The notes under the pieces: generated by a model
What the model was told of the DNA's origin: nothing
Databases searched by the model: none
Seen by the model: the letters and a program-made list of their open reading frames with translations, nothing else
Shown: positions 8,233 to 19,289 of the stretch, one piece after another
Position numbering within the stretch: the stretch's first letter is position 1
How the letters are laid out: each line of letters starts with the position of its first letter
Translations under genes and position numbers: made by a program
Assembly: GCA_963733845.1 (NCBI GenBank)
Contig: CAVTEM010000005.1
Span: 62,001-126,000, forward strand
Source: DATFQE01 sp963733845
GTDB taxonomy: Bacteria > Actinomycetota > Thermoleophilia > Gaiellales > Gaiellaceae
Direction: 5' to 3'
DNA length: 64,000 nucleotides

Positions 8233-9257
8233 TCGACACCCCCGCCGCGGTCGTCGACGTCGATCGCCTCGAGCGGAACCTGCGGCGCTGGCAGGACGTG
8301 TGCGACGCGATGGGGGTCGCGAACCGTCCGCACATCAAGACTCACCGCAGCGTCGAGATCGCACGGCGCCAGCTCGAGCTGGGGGCGGTCGGCCTCACCT
8401 GCCAGAAGCTGGGCGAGGCCGAGACCATGGCCGACGCGGGCTTCGACGATCTCCTGATCTCGTTCAACATCCTCGGCTCGCAGAAGCTCGAGCGGCTGTC
8501 CGCGCTGCTGCGCCGAGTCACCGTCCGGGTCACGTTCGACGACCCCGCGCTGCTGCCCGGGCTCGCGGACGCGGCGCAAACGGCGGGCACGGAGCTCGGC
8601 GTGCTCGTCGACTGCGACACGGGCCTCGGGCGGACGGGCGTCGTCGACCCCGGCCGCGCTGCCTCGCTCGCGGACGAGGCGGACCGGAGCGACGGGCTGC
8701 GCCTCGACGGCTTCCTCACGCACCCGGCGCTGCCGGAAGCGCTCCCGTTCCTGGCCGAGGCGGTCGAGCAGTACGGACGGGACGTCGACGTGGTGTCCGT
8801 CGGAGGTACCCCGATGCTCCGCAACGTGCAGGAGATGCGGCCGCTCGTGACCGAGTACCGGGCGGGCACGTACGCGTTCGGCGACATGAACACGATCGCG
8901 TCCGGCCTGGGCGACCTCGACGACGTGGCGCTGACCGTACGGGCGACGGTCGTCAGCAGGCCGGCACCCGGGCGCGCTGTGCTGGACGCCGGCTCCAAGT
9001 CGCTCGCGACAGACCCCGGCGCCGACGGCGGGCACGGCTACGTGCTGGAGGCTCCTTCGTCGACGATCGTGAAGCTCGACGAGGAGCACGCGTACGTCTC
9101 GCTCGCCGACCAGGACTCACTCGAGCTCGGCCAGACGGTCAGTGTCGTGCCCAACCACGCGTGCGTCGTGGCCAACCTCTTCGACGAGCTGCTCGTGGCC
9201 AGCGACGGCGAGATCGTGGATCGCTGGCGCGTCGACGCACGCGGGAGGAGTACCTAG
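8229..9257 (+). CDS. D-threonine aldolase-like / alanine racemase-fold PLP enzyme
   Basis: Fold-type III PLP enzyme of about 342 residues. It has the N-terminal barrel (DTPAAVVDVDRLERNL; PHIKTHRS carries the PLP Lys at about residue 39) and a C-terminal beta domain ending in VVPNHACVVANLFDELLV, the conserved metal-binding HxC seen in D-threonine aldolases and D-serine dehydratases. No ATG, GTG or TTG exists at a suitable place; CTG 8229, overlapping the ATPase TGA, is the likely start. It is the last gene of the sugar operon. A role with an amino-sugar or hydroxy-amino-acid product is possible but unproven. Confidence 0.75.
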   Translation: MIDTPAAVVDVDRLERNLRRWQDVCDAMGVANRPHIKTHRSVEIARRQLELGAVGLTCQKLGEAETMADAGFDDLLISFNILGSQKLERLSALLRRVTVRVTFDDPALLPGLADAAQTAGTELGVLVDCDTGLGRTGVVDPGRAASLADEADRSDGLRLDGFLTHPALPEALPFLAEAVEQYGRDVDVVSVGGTPMLRNVQEMRPLVTEYRAGTYAFGDMNTIASGLGDLDDVALTVRATVVSRPAPGRAVLDAGSKSLATDPGADGGHGYVLEAPSSTIVKLDEEHAYVSLADQDSLELGQTVSVVPNHACVVANLFDELLVASDGEIVDRWRVDARGRST

Positions 9258-9322
9258 AGCGCCGCTAGAGCACGGCAGGCCGCCGACCGTTGGCAGCCGA
9301 TGGAGGAGACGCGCGTGCGAGA

Positions 9323-9865
9323 ATGGACGCCGTGGAAGACAGAATGGACGCCGCTGAAGATGTCGGGCCGATCCAGATGCTCTGTGTGGCCTTCGACGGC
9401 AACCGCTTCAAGGGCGAGATCCTGCCCGAGCTCGATCGCCTGAAGCAGGAGCGGATCATCCGGATCATCGACCTGCTCGTCGTCCGCAAGGACGAGGCGG
9501 GACGCGTTCTGGTGATGACCTCGAGCGACCTGGACTGGGAGGAGGCGGCCTCGTTCGGGTCGTACGTCGGCGCGCTGGCCGGTCTCGGCGCTGCAGGCCC
9601 GGAGGGGATGGAGCGCGGAGCGATCGCCGGCGCCGCGGAGCTCGCCGACGGGCATCTGTTCAACGAAAACGACACGTTCCGCGTCACCCAGTCGCTGCCG
9701 AACAACATGTCGGCGGCCCTGGTCCTGATCGAGCACCTGTGGGCGAAGCCGCTCCGCGACGCCGTCGAGCGCGCGGGCGGAACCGAGCTCTCGAACGAGT
9801 GGCTCAGGCCGGAGGAGATCCTCACGGCCGGCAACGACGTTCGCGCGCGCAGCGACGTCGACTAG
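9323..9865 (+). CDS. DUF6325/DUF1269-type protein
   Basis: A soluble or membrane-associated protein of 180 residues. The conserved core starts GPIQMLCVAFDGNRFKGEIL and continues RIIDLLVVRKDEAG, then a glycine/alanine-rich membrane-like stretch (YVGALAGLGAAG), and VTQSLPNNMSAALVLIEHLW. These are the marks of the DUF1269/DUF6325 group, which is common in actinobacteria and has no known enzymatic role. The start is ATG 9323 (MDAVEDRMDAAED), with a second ATG in frame at 9344. The 65 bases before it hold nothing clear. Confidence 0.75.
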   Translation: MDAVEDRMDAAEDVGPIQMLCVAFDGNRFKGEILPELDRLKQERIIRIIDLLVVRKDEAGRVLVMTSSDLDWEEAASFGSYVGALAGLGAAGPEGMERGAIAGAAELADGHLFNENDTFRVTQSLPNNMSAALVLIEHLWAKPLRDAVERAGGTELSNEWLRPEEILTAGNDVRARSDVD

Positions 9866-9927
9866 CCTCGCCGGCGCGGTCGGTCGTCCGTTCGGCCACG
9901 CGGTCCGCGTGAGTACGATCGAGCGGG

Positions 9928-12486
9928 GTGGTCAAGTTCGCGCTCAAGGGGTTGCTGGGGCGGAAGCTCCGCACGGTTCTGACCGCGATCGCGATCGTGC
10001 TCGGCGTCGCGATGGTGGCCGGGACGTTCATGCTCACCGACTCCATCGACCAGGCGTTCGACACGATCTTCACGGACGTCCGCCAGGGGTCGAATGCGGT
10101 GATCAGCGGGAAGACGGCGTTCGACCTCTCCGAGGGGACCGGCAGCGCCTCGCCCACCCTGGACGAGTCGCTGCTCGGCGAGGTTCGCTCCCTGCCCGAC
10201 GTCGAGGACGCCGAGGGCAGCGTCGACGGCGAGGCGCAGCTGATCGGCGACAACGGCAAGGCGATCGTCTACGGAGGGGCGCCGAACCTCGGCTTCAGCA
10301 TCGCCGAGGGCGACTCGCCCTTCAATCCGCTCACGCTCGTCGACGGCGCCTGGCCGGGCGACGGCCAGGTCGTGATCGACCGGTCGACGGCCGACAAGGA
10401 GGACTTCGAGCTCGGCCAGCTCGTGCGCGTTCAGGCCGAGGGGGCCGCGCGCGGGCTCCGCATCTCGGGCTTCGTCCGCTTCGGCTCCGTCTCGACGATC
10501 GGCGGCGCCACCCTCGCCGGTTTCGACCTCCGCACCGCGCAGGAGCTCTTCGGCAAGGAGGGCCGTCTGGACGAGATCGCCGTCGCCGCCAAGCCGGGGG
10601 TGTCGGACGACGAGCTCGTGAGCGAACTCCAGGAGAACGTGCCTGCGACCGCACAGGTCAAGACCGCGCAGCAGCAGGCCAGCGACGACGCGGCGGAGAC
10701 GAACGAGTTCATCTCCTTCCTGCGCGGCTTCCTGCTCGCCTTCGGCGGGATCGCCCTCTTCGTCGGCAGCTTCGTGATCGCCAACTCGCTCTCGATCACG
10801 ATCGCCCAGCGCACGAGGGAGTTCGCAACCGTGCGCACGGTCGGTGCCTCCCGCGGTCAGATCCTGCGCTCGATCCTGCTCGAGGCGCTCGTCGTCGGCA
10901 TCCTCGCCTCGCTCGTCGGCCTCGCGGTCGGCGTCGGGCTCGCGAAGGCGCTCTTCTGGCTCTTCGACGCCGTCGGCTTCACGCTCCCCAACAGCGGCCT
11001 CGTCCTGACGCCTACAGCCGTCGTGGTCGCGCTCCTCGCCGGCATCGTCGTCACCGTCGTGGCCAGCATGCGGCCCGCCTTCCGCGCCACCCGCGTGCCG
11101 CCGATCGCGGCTGTCCGCGAAGGGGCGACCCTGCCGCCGGGGCGCTTTGCGCGCTTCCGGGTGCCGGCGTCGATCCTGCTGACGCTGTTCGGCTTCGCCG
11201 CCCTCTCGTACGGTCTCTTCGGCCCGGGCCTCGGCACCACGCAGCTGCTCCTGTGGATGGGCCTCGGCGCGCTCCTGATCTTCCTCGGCGTCGCGCTGCT
11301 GGCGGAACGCCTCGTCCGCCCGCTGGCGGCCGTGCTCGGCTGGCCGTCGTCTCGGATCGGCGGCGTGGCGGGCGAGCTGGCCCGCGGCAACGCGCGGCGG
11401 AACCCGCAGCGGACGGCCTCGACGGCCTCGGCGCTGATGATCGGCCTCGCGCTCGTCACGCTGGTGGCCGTGCTCGCCGCGGGGATCGTCTCCACCTTCC
11501 GCAGCGCTGTCGACGACCTCTGGAGGGACGCCGACTACGCGCTCACGGCCCAGAACAACTTCTCGCCGATCCCGGTCAGCGTCGCCGAGGCGGCGGCCAC
11601 CACGCCCGGTGTCGACACGGTCGGCAGCGTCCGGGCGGGAGAGGCCCAGGCGTTCGGCGACGTCTTCAACGCGACCGCGGTCGACCCGCCGACGAGCCGG
11701 ATCTTCTCGCTCGACTGGAAGGAGGGCTCGAACGAGCTGCTTGCGAACCTCGGCGCGAACGGCGCGTTCGTGAGCGACGGCTACGCCGACGACCACGACC
11801 TCTCGGTCGGCTCGCCGGTCGAGGTCACCTTCGCGAACGGCGACAAGCGGACCTTCCGCGTCGACGGCATCTTCGACCCGCCGACCGGGGGCTCGCCGTT
11901 CGGCCCGATCACGATCTCCGCGGCTACGTGGGACCAGCTCAACCCCCAGCCGCGCAACCTCTACTCGTTCGTGATCATGGACGGCGGCCAGACGGACGCC
12001 AACCGGGCCGCGCTCGAGCAGCGCCTGCAGGACTTCCCGAACGCCAAGGTCGCGACCCGCGACGAGTTCGTGGACAACCAGATCTCGGGCCTGAGCTCCG
12101 TCCTGAACGTCCTCTACGTGCTGCTCGCGCTCTCCGTGGTCGTGAGCCTGTTCGGGATCGTGAACACGCTCGTGCTGACCGTCTTCGAGCGGACGCGCGA
12201 GATCGGGATGCTCCGCGCGGTCGGCATGACCCGACGGCAGGTGCGGCGGATGATCCGCCACGAGGCCGTGATCACGGCCGCGATCGGCGGCGTGCTCGGG
12301 ATCCTGCTCGGCATCGCGCTCGGCGCGCTGCTCGTCGCCCGCGTCGACTTCATCGACTTCACCGTGCCGGGCGGACAGCTGGTCGTGTTCGCCCTGGCGG
12401 CGATCGTCGTGGGCCTGCTCGCGGCGATCTTCCCGGCGCGCCGCGCGGCTCGGCTGAACATCCTGGAGGCGCTCAAGTACGAGTGA
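9928..12486 (+). CDS. FtsX/MacB-type ABC transporter permease
   Basis: Large inner-membrane permease of 852 residues with duplicated FtsX domains. Topology: an N-terminal helix (TVLTAIAIVLGVAMVAG), a long external MacB-like domain (about 40-260), three helices with the motif REFATVRTVGASRGQILR, central helices, a second external domain (about 510-720), and a final set of helices with REIGMLRAVGMTRRQVRRM. It is the type that extrudes lipoproteins, lipids or peptides with a LolD/MacB ATPase. No partner ATPase gene is adjacent on either side. GTG 9928 is the first plausible start. The 3' end overlaps the convergent MFS gene by 14 bases. Confidence 0.88.
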   Translation: MVKFALKGLLGRKLRTVLTAIAIVLGVAMVAGTFMLTDSIDQAFDTIFTDVRQGSNAVISGKTAFDLSEGTGSASPTLDESLLGEVRSLPDVEDAEGSVDGEAQLIGDNGKAIVYGGAPNLGFSIAEGDSPFNPLTLVDGAWPGDGQVVIDRSTADKEDFELGQLVRVQAEGAARGLRISGFVRFGSVSTIGGATLAGFDLRTAQELFGKEGRLDEIAVAAKPGVSDDELVSELQENVPATAQVKTAQQQASDDAAETNEFISFLRGFLLAFGGIALFVGSFVIANSLSITIAQRTREFATVRTVGASRGQILRSILLEALVVGILASLVGLAVGVGLAKALFWLFDAVGFTLPNSGLVLTPTAVVVALLAGIVVTVVASMRPAFRATRVPPIAAVREGATLPPGRFARFRVPASILLTLFGFAALSYGLFGPGLGTTQLLLWMGLGALLIFLGVALLAERLVRPLAAVLGWPSSRIGGVAGELARGNARRNPQRTASTASALMIGLALVTLVAVLAAGIVSTFRSAVDDLWRDADYALTAQNNFSPIPVSVAEAAATTPGVDTVGSVRAGEAQAFGDVFNATAVDPPTSRIFSLDWKEGSNELLANLGANGAFVSDGYADDHDLSVGSPVEVTFANGDKRTFRVDGIFDPPTGGSPFGPITISAATWDQLNPQPRNLYSFVIMDGGQTDANRAALEQRLQDFPNAKVATRDEFVDNQISGLSSVLNVLYVLLALSVVVSLFGIVNTLVLTVFERTREIGMLRAVGMTRRQVRRMIRHEAVITAAIGGVLGILLGIALGALLVARVDFIDFTVPGGQLVVFALAAIVVGLLAAIFPARRAARLNILEALKYE

Positions 12487-13936
12487 GCGGCTGCTCGACC
12501 GCGACCGGGGCCGTGACCGGGGCGCGTCGCTTCGAGGTAACGAACACACCCATCACGGCCCCGGCGAAGGCCGCGACCGCGCTGATCGCGAAGGCCGTCA
12601 CGAATGCCGACTCGGCCGGGACGGACGTGCCGGCGATCGTGTCCGCGGTGAGGATCGCCGCGCCGACCTGGCCGCCGATCACGCCGCCGATCGTGCGCAT
12701 GACCGTGTTCATCCCGGTCGCGACACCCGTTTCCGTCGGCCGGACCGAGGTGACCACGACCGTCGCCATCGCCGCGAACGCGAGCACGATGCCGAAGCCG
12801 AGCGCGACGTTGCCGACGACGATCTGCCACGGGTGCTCGTGCCAGATCGCGAACGAGGCGATGCCGGCGCCGGTGATCGCCATCCCCGCGACGAGGGGAA
12901 CGCGCCAGCCGAGCCGCTTGCCCAGCCTGCCGGCGAGCGGGCCGCCGAGCAGGCCCATCAGGGCTCCCGGGAGCAGGTACAGGCCGGTCGTGGTCGCGCT
13001 CACGCCGAAGCCGTAGTCGACGAGGCTCGCGACGGACTCGGGCAGGTCGCCGGGCGCCTGGACGAAGTTCGGGATCAGGACGAACGACCCGAGCATCGCG
13101 AAGCCGCTGATCAGCGCGATCGAGTTCGCGATCAGGACGGGCCGGAACGTGAGCATGCGCATGTCGACCATCGGCTCGGGAACGCGCAGCTCGACGAGCG
13201 CCCAGGTCAGGCCGAGAACCACCGCCGAGGCGAAGAGCAGCAGGATCGGCGTCGAGGTCCAGCCCCAGTTCTCGCCCTCGGTCAGCGCGACCAGCAGCGA
13301 GATCAGCGCCCCCGAGAGCAGCAGCGCGCCGGGGAGATCGAGCCGCGACGGCGTCTTCACGGGCGACTCCGGCACGAACAGGTGCACGAGCACGATCGCG
13401 ATCGCGACACCGATCGCCCCGATGATGAAGAGCCAGCGCCAGGAGGCGTAGTCGACGATCACGCCCGAGAGGACGAGGCCGGTCGAGCCGCCGATCGCGA
13501 AGACGGACGAGACGATCCCGATCGCCGTGCCGCGGCGCTCGCGCGGAAACTCGTCGTTGATGATCGCGAAGGAGAGCGGGAAGACCGCGCCGCCAGCGCC
13601 CTGGATCACGCGGCAGACGATCAGCGCGCCGATGTTCCACGCGAAGATGGCGCCGATCGAGCCGAGCAGGAAGATCCCGAGGCTGATCACGAGCAGCCGT
13701 TCCTTGCCGTGCTGGTCGCCGAGCTTGCCGAGCAGCGGCGTGAGCACCGAGGCGCTGAGCAGGAACGCTGTCAGCAGCCAGGTGGCCCACGCGGTGGACG
13801 TGTCGAGGTCGTGCCGCAGGGCCGGGAGCGCGGGGATGACGAGCGTCTGCTGCAGCGAGAAAGCGATCCCGGCGGTCACGAGCGCGCCGAGCGTGATGTT
13901 GTAGTGCTGCCGCTCCGGTTGCGCGGTCCGGTCCAT
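12473..13936 (-). CDS. MFS drug transporter, DHA2 (14-helix) type
   Basis: Proton-coupled exporter of 487 residues. Hydrophobic segments fit 14 helices. Motif A in loop 2-3 is visible as LLGKLGDQHGKERLL, and the antiporter motif C region is SSVFAIGGSTGLVLSG. The N-terminus (NITLGALVTAGIAFSLQQTLVIP) matches EmrB/QacA-like proteins. The substrate cannot be predicted. It is alone on its strand, with 52 bases to the next gene; that gap contains CGGTCGACCG, a short palindrome. Confidence 0.88.
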   Translation of the reverse strand: MDRTAQPERQHYNITLGALVTAGIAFSLQQTLVIPALPALRHDLDTSTAWATWLLTAFLLSASVLTPLLGKLGDQHGKERLLVISLGIFLLGSIGAIFAWNIGALIVCRVIQGAGGAVFPLSFAIINDEFPRERRGTAIGIVSSVFAIGGSTGLVLSGVIVDYASWRWLFIIGAIGVAIAIVLVHLFVPESPVKTPSRLDLPGALLLSGALISLLVALTEGENWGWTSTPILLLFASAVVLGLTWALVELRVPEPMVDMRMLTFRPVLIANSIALISGFAMLGSFVLIPNFVQAPGDLPESVASLVDYGFGVSATTTGLYLLPGALMGLLGGPLAGRLGKRLGWRVPLVAGMAITGAGIASFAIWHEHPWQIVVGNVALGFGIVLAFAAMATVVVTSVRPTETGVATGMNTVMRTIGGVIGGQVGAAILTADTIAGTSVPAESAFVTAFAISAVAAFAGAVMGVFVTSKRRAPVTAPVAVEQPLTRT

Positions 13937-13988
13937 CCCGGGACGGTACCGACGGCGATTCGGTCGACCGAGCGGCTCCGATCAGGCG

Positions 13989-14852
13989 CTACCGCGAGCG
14001 GTCGAGGAAGTTGCGCACGACCTCCAGGTAGCGCTCGTTCTCCTCCACGAACGTCATGTGGCCGCTCTCCTCGAAGAGGACGAGCTCGGCGTCGGGAAGC
14101 GCGGCCGCGATGACCTCAGCGGCGGCGACCGAGCACGTTCGGTCGCGGCGGCCGGCGAGCACGAGCACCGGTTGGGTGACCGTGCCCAGGCGGTCCTCGA
14201 CCTCGATTCCGCCGTACTCGGCGTTGGCGAAGTGGCGGAGGACGTCCGGCGAGTACGCGGCGCCGTCCGTGCGCCGTTCGAACTCGGCGATTCGCGGGTC
14301 GAGTGGGTCGCCGAAGTGGAACGGGAGCTGGTCGCTCAGCAGGCTCGCGACCTCCTCCTCGGTCGTGACGTGCTTCTCCCGCTCCCACGACTGCGTGACG
14401 CGCTCGCGCAGCTCCACCGGCTCGAAGGCGGCGAGGTTGGCGTCCACGTCGGCCAGGTAGCTCGCGGACGGGACGCCGCTCGAGACGATCGTCTGGGCGG
14501 CGCCGCCGGGGAAATCGACCGCGTTCTGCAGCGCCACGATCGCGCCGTAGGAGTGGCCGAGCAGCGCGTACCGCTCAAGCCCGAGCGCCTCGGCGAGGGC
14601 CGGGACGTCCGCCGCCATCCGCTCGAGCGTCCACGTCTCCTCCGGCGAACGCTCCGACCTTCCCTGCGCGCGCTGGTCGACGAGCACGAGGCGATAAGCG
14701 TCCGTGAGCGGGTCGAGGTAATCGCCGAAGCTGCGGTGGTCGAGCCCGGGCCCGCCGTGAAGCAGGATGACGGGGTAGCCGCTTCCGCGCTCGACGACGT
14801 GGAGCCGCGTGTCGCCGACCGATACGAGCTGTCCGTCGACCGCAGCCGGCAT
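13989..14852 (-). CDS. Alpha/beta hydrolase, proline iminopeptidase-like
   Basis: Serine hydrolase of 287 residues. The oxyanion-hole motif is VILLHGGPGLDHRSF (residues about 29-43), the nucleophile elbow is LLGHSYGAIVAL (Ser about 106), the acid is in LAGRRDRTCSV and the histidine in EESGHMTFVEEN. The HGGPG motif is typical of proline iminopeptidases and related esterases. It follows the GH13 gene on the same strand by 9 bases, so the two are probably cotranscribed; a direct functional link is not evident. Confidence 0.85.
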   Translation of the reverse strand: MPAAVDGQLVSVGDTRLHVVERGSGYPVILLHGGPGLDHRSFGDYLDPLTDAYRLVLVDQRAQGRSERSPEETWTLERMAADVPALAEALGLERYALLGHSYGAIVALQNAVDFPGGAAQTIVSSGVPSASYLADVDANLAAFEPVELRERVTQSWEREKHVTTEEEVASLLSDQLPFHFGDPLDPRIAEFERRTDGAAYSPDVLRHFANAEYGGIEVEDRLGTVTQPVLVLAGRRDRTCSVAAAEVIAAALPDAELVLFEESGHMTFVEENERYLEVVRNFLDRSR

Positions 14853-14861
14853 CGGCCGATC

Positions 14862-16386
<1,525 letters not shown>

Positions 16387-16466
16387 CTGGCGCACGGTAC
16401 TCACGGACCGGCGCCTCGCTGCGAAGCTACGTCTGTGGGCCTCCTAGCGCGTTCGGCCGATCGGCA

Positions 16467-17843
16467 ATGAGCGAGGTCGTCAACGACATCCACTCGCAGC
16501 TGAACGAGACGACCGTGCGCGAGGTATGTCCGGTCGACTCGCCCGAAGCCGTCCGCGCCGGCGTGCTCCGGGCTCGCGAGCTCGGCGTGCCCGTGTGCAT
16601 CGCCGGCGGCCGCCACGCGATGGGCGGGCAGCAGTTCTGTCGCGGCGGCCTGCTCCTGGACACACGTCCGCTCGCGCGGGTCCTCGGCCTCGACGCCGGG
16701 GCCGGCATCGTGGAGGTCGAGGCAGGGATCCAGTGGCCCGCGCTGCTCGAGCACCTCCGGGAGACGTCGTGGGCCTTCAAGCAGAAGCAAACGGGGGCCG
16801 ACCGCCTCTCCCTCGGCGGCGCGCTCTCCGCGAACGGCCACGGACGCGGTCTCACCCTGAGGCCGATCGTGGCCGACGTCGAGTCGTTCGACCTCGTCGG
16901 GCCCGACGGAGAAGTGCACACGTGTAGCCGGGAGGAGAACGAGGATCTGTTCGCGCTCGTCGCCGGCGGGTACGGGCTGTTCGGCGCGATCTACTCAGTG
17001 CGCTTGCGCCTGATGCCGCGGCGAAAGCTCGAGCGCGTCGTCGAGTTGCGCGACCTCGCCGGGCTGCTGGACGCGTTCGAGGAGCGGATCGCGGATGGCT
17101 TCCTGTACGGCGACTTCCAGTTCGCCATCGATCCCGCCGACGACGCCTTCCTGCACCGCGGAGTGTTCTCCTGCTACCGGCCCGTCGACGACGACGACCC
17201 GATTCCGCCCGGACAGCGGGCGCTCACGACCGACGACTGGCGGAGCCTGCTGTACCTGACCCACACCGACAAGTCGCAGGCCTTCGAGCGCTACGCGACC
17301 CACTACCTGGCGACGTCGGGCCAGCTCTACTGGTCGGACGCCCACCAGTCTGCGGAGTACATCGACGACTACCACCGTGCGCTCGACAAGGCGCTCGGCC
17401 GGGGCCGTGCAACCGAGATGATCAGCGAGCTCTACGTGCCTCGCGCCCGGCTCGACGACTTCATGGAAGACGTCGCGGAGGACTTCAGGCGCACGGACGT
17501 CGACGTCATCTACGGAACCGTGCGGCTGATCGAGCGGGACGAGGAGAGCTTCCTCGCCTGGGCGCGAGAGCCTTGGGCTTGCGTCATCTTCAACATCCAC
17601 ACCGAGCACACGGACGAGGGCATCGCCCGGTCCACCGACGCCTTTCGACAGCTGATCGACAGGGCCATCGCCCAGGGCGGGAGCTACTTCCCCACCTACC
17701 ACCGCTGGGCTCGCCGCGACCAAATCGAGGCCTGCTACCCGCAGTTCCGTGAGTTCCTCGCCCGCAAGCGCGAGCACGATCCCGAGCTGGTGTTCCAGAG
17801 CGACTGGTACCGCCACCATGTGGACCTCCTTTCGAGCGAGTAG
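16467..17843 (+). CDS. FAD-binding oxidase (VAO/BBE family)
   Basis: Flavoprotein of 458 residues. The FAD-binding PCMH domain takes the first half: VCIAGGRHAMGGQQF (residues about 47-61), then LSLGGALSANGHGRGL and VAGGYGLFGAIYSVRLRL. The C-terminal half is a substrate domain ending in FARK-type basic residues and YRHHVDLL. The family oxidises sugars, lactones, alkaloids and alcohols with oxygen or a dehydrogenase partner; the substrate here is unknown. Start ATG 16467. Its end overlaps the following hydrolase by 26 bases, so the two form an operon that also includes the small membrane protein after it. Confidence 0.85.
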   Translation: MSEVVNDIHSQLNETTVREVCPVDSPEAVRAGVLRARELGVPVCIAGGRHAMGGQQFCRGGLLLDTRPLARVLGLDAGAGIVEVEAGIQWPALLEHLRETSWAFKQKQTGADRLSLGGALSANGHGRGLTLRPIVADVESFDLVGPDGEVHTCSREENEDLFALVAGGYGLFGAIYSVRLRLMPRRKLERVVELRDLAGLLDAFEERIADGFLYGDFQFAIDPADDAFLHRGVFSCYRPVDDDDPIPPGQRALTTDDWRSLLYLTHTDKSQAFERYATHYLATSGQLYWSDAHQSAEYIDDYHRALDKALGRGRATEMISELYVPRARLDDFMEDVAEDFRRTDVDVIYGTVRLIERDEESFLAWAREPWACVIFNIHTEHTDEGIARSTDAFRQLIDRAIAQGGSYFPTYHRWARRDQIEACYPQFREFLARKREHDPELVFQSDWYRHHVDLLSSE

Positions 17844-18777
17844 GCGCGCGCTCGTCCTGCTGGCGGTCGTCCTGGACGTGCCCGTCCTCTCCCGGTCGGT
17901 CCGCCGTGTCACCGCGAGTCCCGACAGTGAGATCGTCGATCTCGACGGGGTGCCGGTCGAGGTCCTTCGCCCACGCGGCGAAGGGCCGTGGCCCGCCTGG
18001 CTGTTCGTCAACGGCGCCCATCCGGAGCGGCGGCGCGAGCCGGTCGTAACCCGCCTCGCCCACGGGCTCGCGCGGGCGGGCTTCCTCGTGCTGGTCCCCG
18101 ACCTGCCCGGGCTGGGCGAAGGCGCGATCACGCAGCGAACCCTCCAGGCGACTGCCGGCGTGACCGCCGCGGCCGTTGAGCGCCCGGACGTGCGGAACCG
18201 TCAGGTCGCGCTGATCGGCGCGTCCACGGGAGCCGGCCTCGCCCTCGTGACCGCGGGGACGGAAGGCTTCGCCGACCGCATCAGCGTCGTCGCCGCGGTG
18301 GCGCCGTACGCCAACCTCGACAAGCTGGTCTGCATGGCGACGACCTCGCACTACGAGGACGAGATCGGGTTCGAGCGGTACGACGTCACGGACCTGCATC
18401 GCGAGGTGGTGACACGCTCGCTCCTCGAGGCCGCTGGGGAGCCCGGTCGGGCAGCAGTCGAGGCGCTGCTGGCGAACACGGACCCGAACCGCTTCGCAGA
18501 GCTCTATTCGGCTTTGCCGGACGACGTCCGCACGTTCGTCGAGCAGCTGTCGCCGCTCAGGGTGGCGAGCCGGGTGAAGGCGCCCGTCGAGGTGATCGTC
18601 CCGCCGCGGGACGAGTACTTCCCGCTCGGTGAGGCCCGGTCGCTGGAGGCTGCGCTCCCCAACGTCAGGCTGACCGTGACGGGGACGCTCGACCACACCC
18701 GACCGTCGCTCGGCCGCATCGCCGACTTCCGGAGCTTCCTCGGGTTCGTCGTGCGGGGCCTCCGGGCCGCGGACTGA
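17818..18777 (+). CDS. Alpha/beta hydrolase, possibly membrane-anchored
   Basis: Hydrolase of 319 residues. A hydrophobic N-terminal segment (RALVLLAVVLDVPVL) suggests a signal anchor. The core shows LVPDLPGLGEG, a nucleophile elbow LIGASTGAGLAL (GxSxG with Ser about 144), a probable acid near VIVPPRDEYFPLG and a His in TGTLDHTRPS. It starts at ATG 17818 inside the end of the FAD oxidase gene. A dienelactone-hydrolase or lipase role is possible; nothing more specific can be said. Confidence 0.75.
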   Translation: MWTSFRASRRALVLLAVVLDVPVLSRSVRRVTASPDSEIVDLDGVPVEVLRPRGEGPWPAWLFVNGAHPERRREPVVTRLAHGLARAGFLVLVPDLPGLGEGAITQRTLQATAGVTAAAVERPDVRNRQVALIGASTGAGLALVTAGTEGFADRISVVAAVAPYANLDKLVCMATTSHYEDEIGFERYDVTDLHREVVTRSLLEAAGEPGRAAVEALLANTDPNRFAELYSALPDDVRTFVEQLSPLRVASRVKAPVEVIVPPRDEYFPLGEARSLEAALPNVRLTVTGTLDHTRPSLGRIADFRSFLGFVVRGLRAAD

Positions 18778-19289
18778 TGTCCCCGCTCGCCACCAATGCG
18801 GCGCTCGTCGCGGTCCTCGTGGTCACGGTCCTCGCCGTCGCCGACTACCTCCGCCGGACCGGGGCGGAGGACGTCGATCCCAGTGTCGCGGGGGCGTATC
18901 TGGCGCTCTTCACGGCGCTGTTCGCGCTTCGCGTCGCGGGACAGGTTGTCGTGTTGCTGGCCGCGCCGAGCTGGCTGCCGCCGATGGATCGCTGGAACCT
19001 GATGCCGTACCGGCTGCTGCTGCCGATCCAGCTCGCCTTCCTGGCGGTGATGAGCTGGATCTTCGTGAGCCTGCTCGCCGACCGAGGCTTCGCCGCCGAG
19101 CCCCATCGCGGCTTCGGGCTTTTCGCGATCGGGCTCAGCCTCGTCTACGCAGGCTCGATGGTCGTGCGCTACGCGATCAGGATGCGGCGCCGGCCGGGTG
19201 AGCGCTGGTTCGGAGGCGCCATCCCGATCGTCTTCCATGTCGTCTTGGCCGCGTTCGTGTTCACCTACGGGGTCTTCCATGCCTCATAG
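18777..19289 (+). CDS. Small integral membrane protein, unknown
   Basis: A 170-residue protein with about five hydrophobic helices (AALVAVLVVTVLAVADYL; ALFTALFALRVAGQVVVLLA; LLPIQLAFLAVMSWIFV; GLFAIGLSLVYAGSMVV; PIVFHVVLAAFVFTYGV). No catalytic motif is seen. ATG 18777 shares its A with the preceding TGA, so it is cotranscribed with the hydrolase. Its TAG stop (19287-19289) falls at the left edge of the inverted-repeat segment that begins at 19288. Confidence 0.65.
   Translation: MSPLATNAALVAVLVVTVLAVADYLRRTGAEDVDPSVAGAYLALFTALFALRVAGQVVVLLAAPSWLPPMDRWNLMPYRLLLPIQLAFLAVMSWIFVSLLADRGFAAEPHRGFGLFAIGLSLVYAGSMVVRYAIRMRRRPGERWFGGAIPIVFHVVLAAFVFTYGVFHAS

Noticed and set aside
9862..12549. 895-codon antisense frame opposite the FtsX permease
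   Set aside because: Repeated charged low-complexity text with no domain; the plus-strand frame encodes a clear permease.
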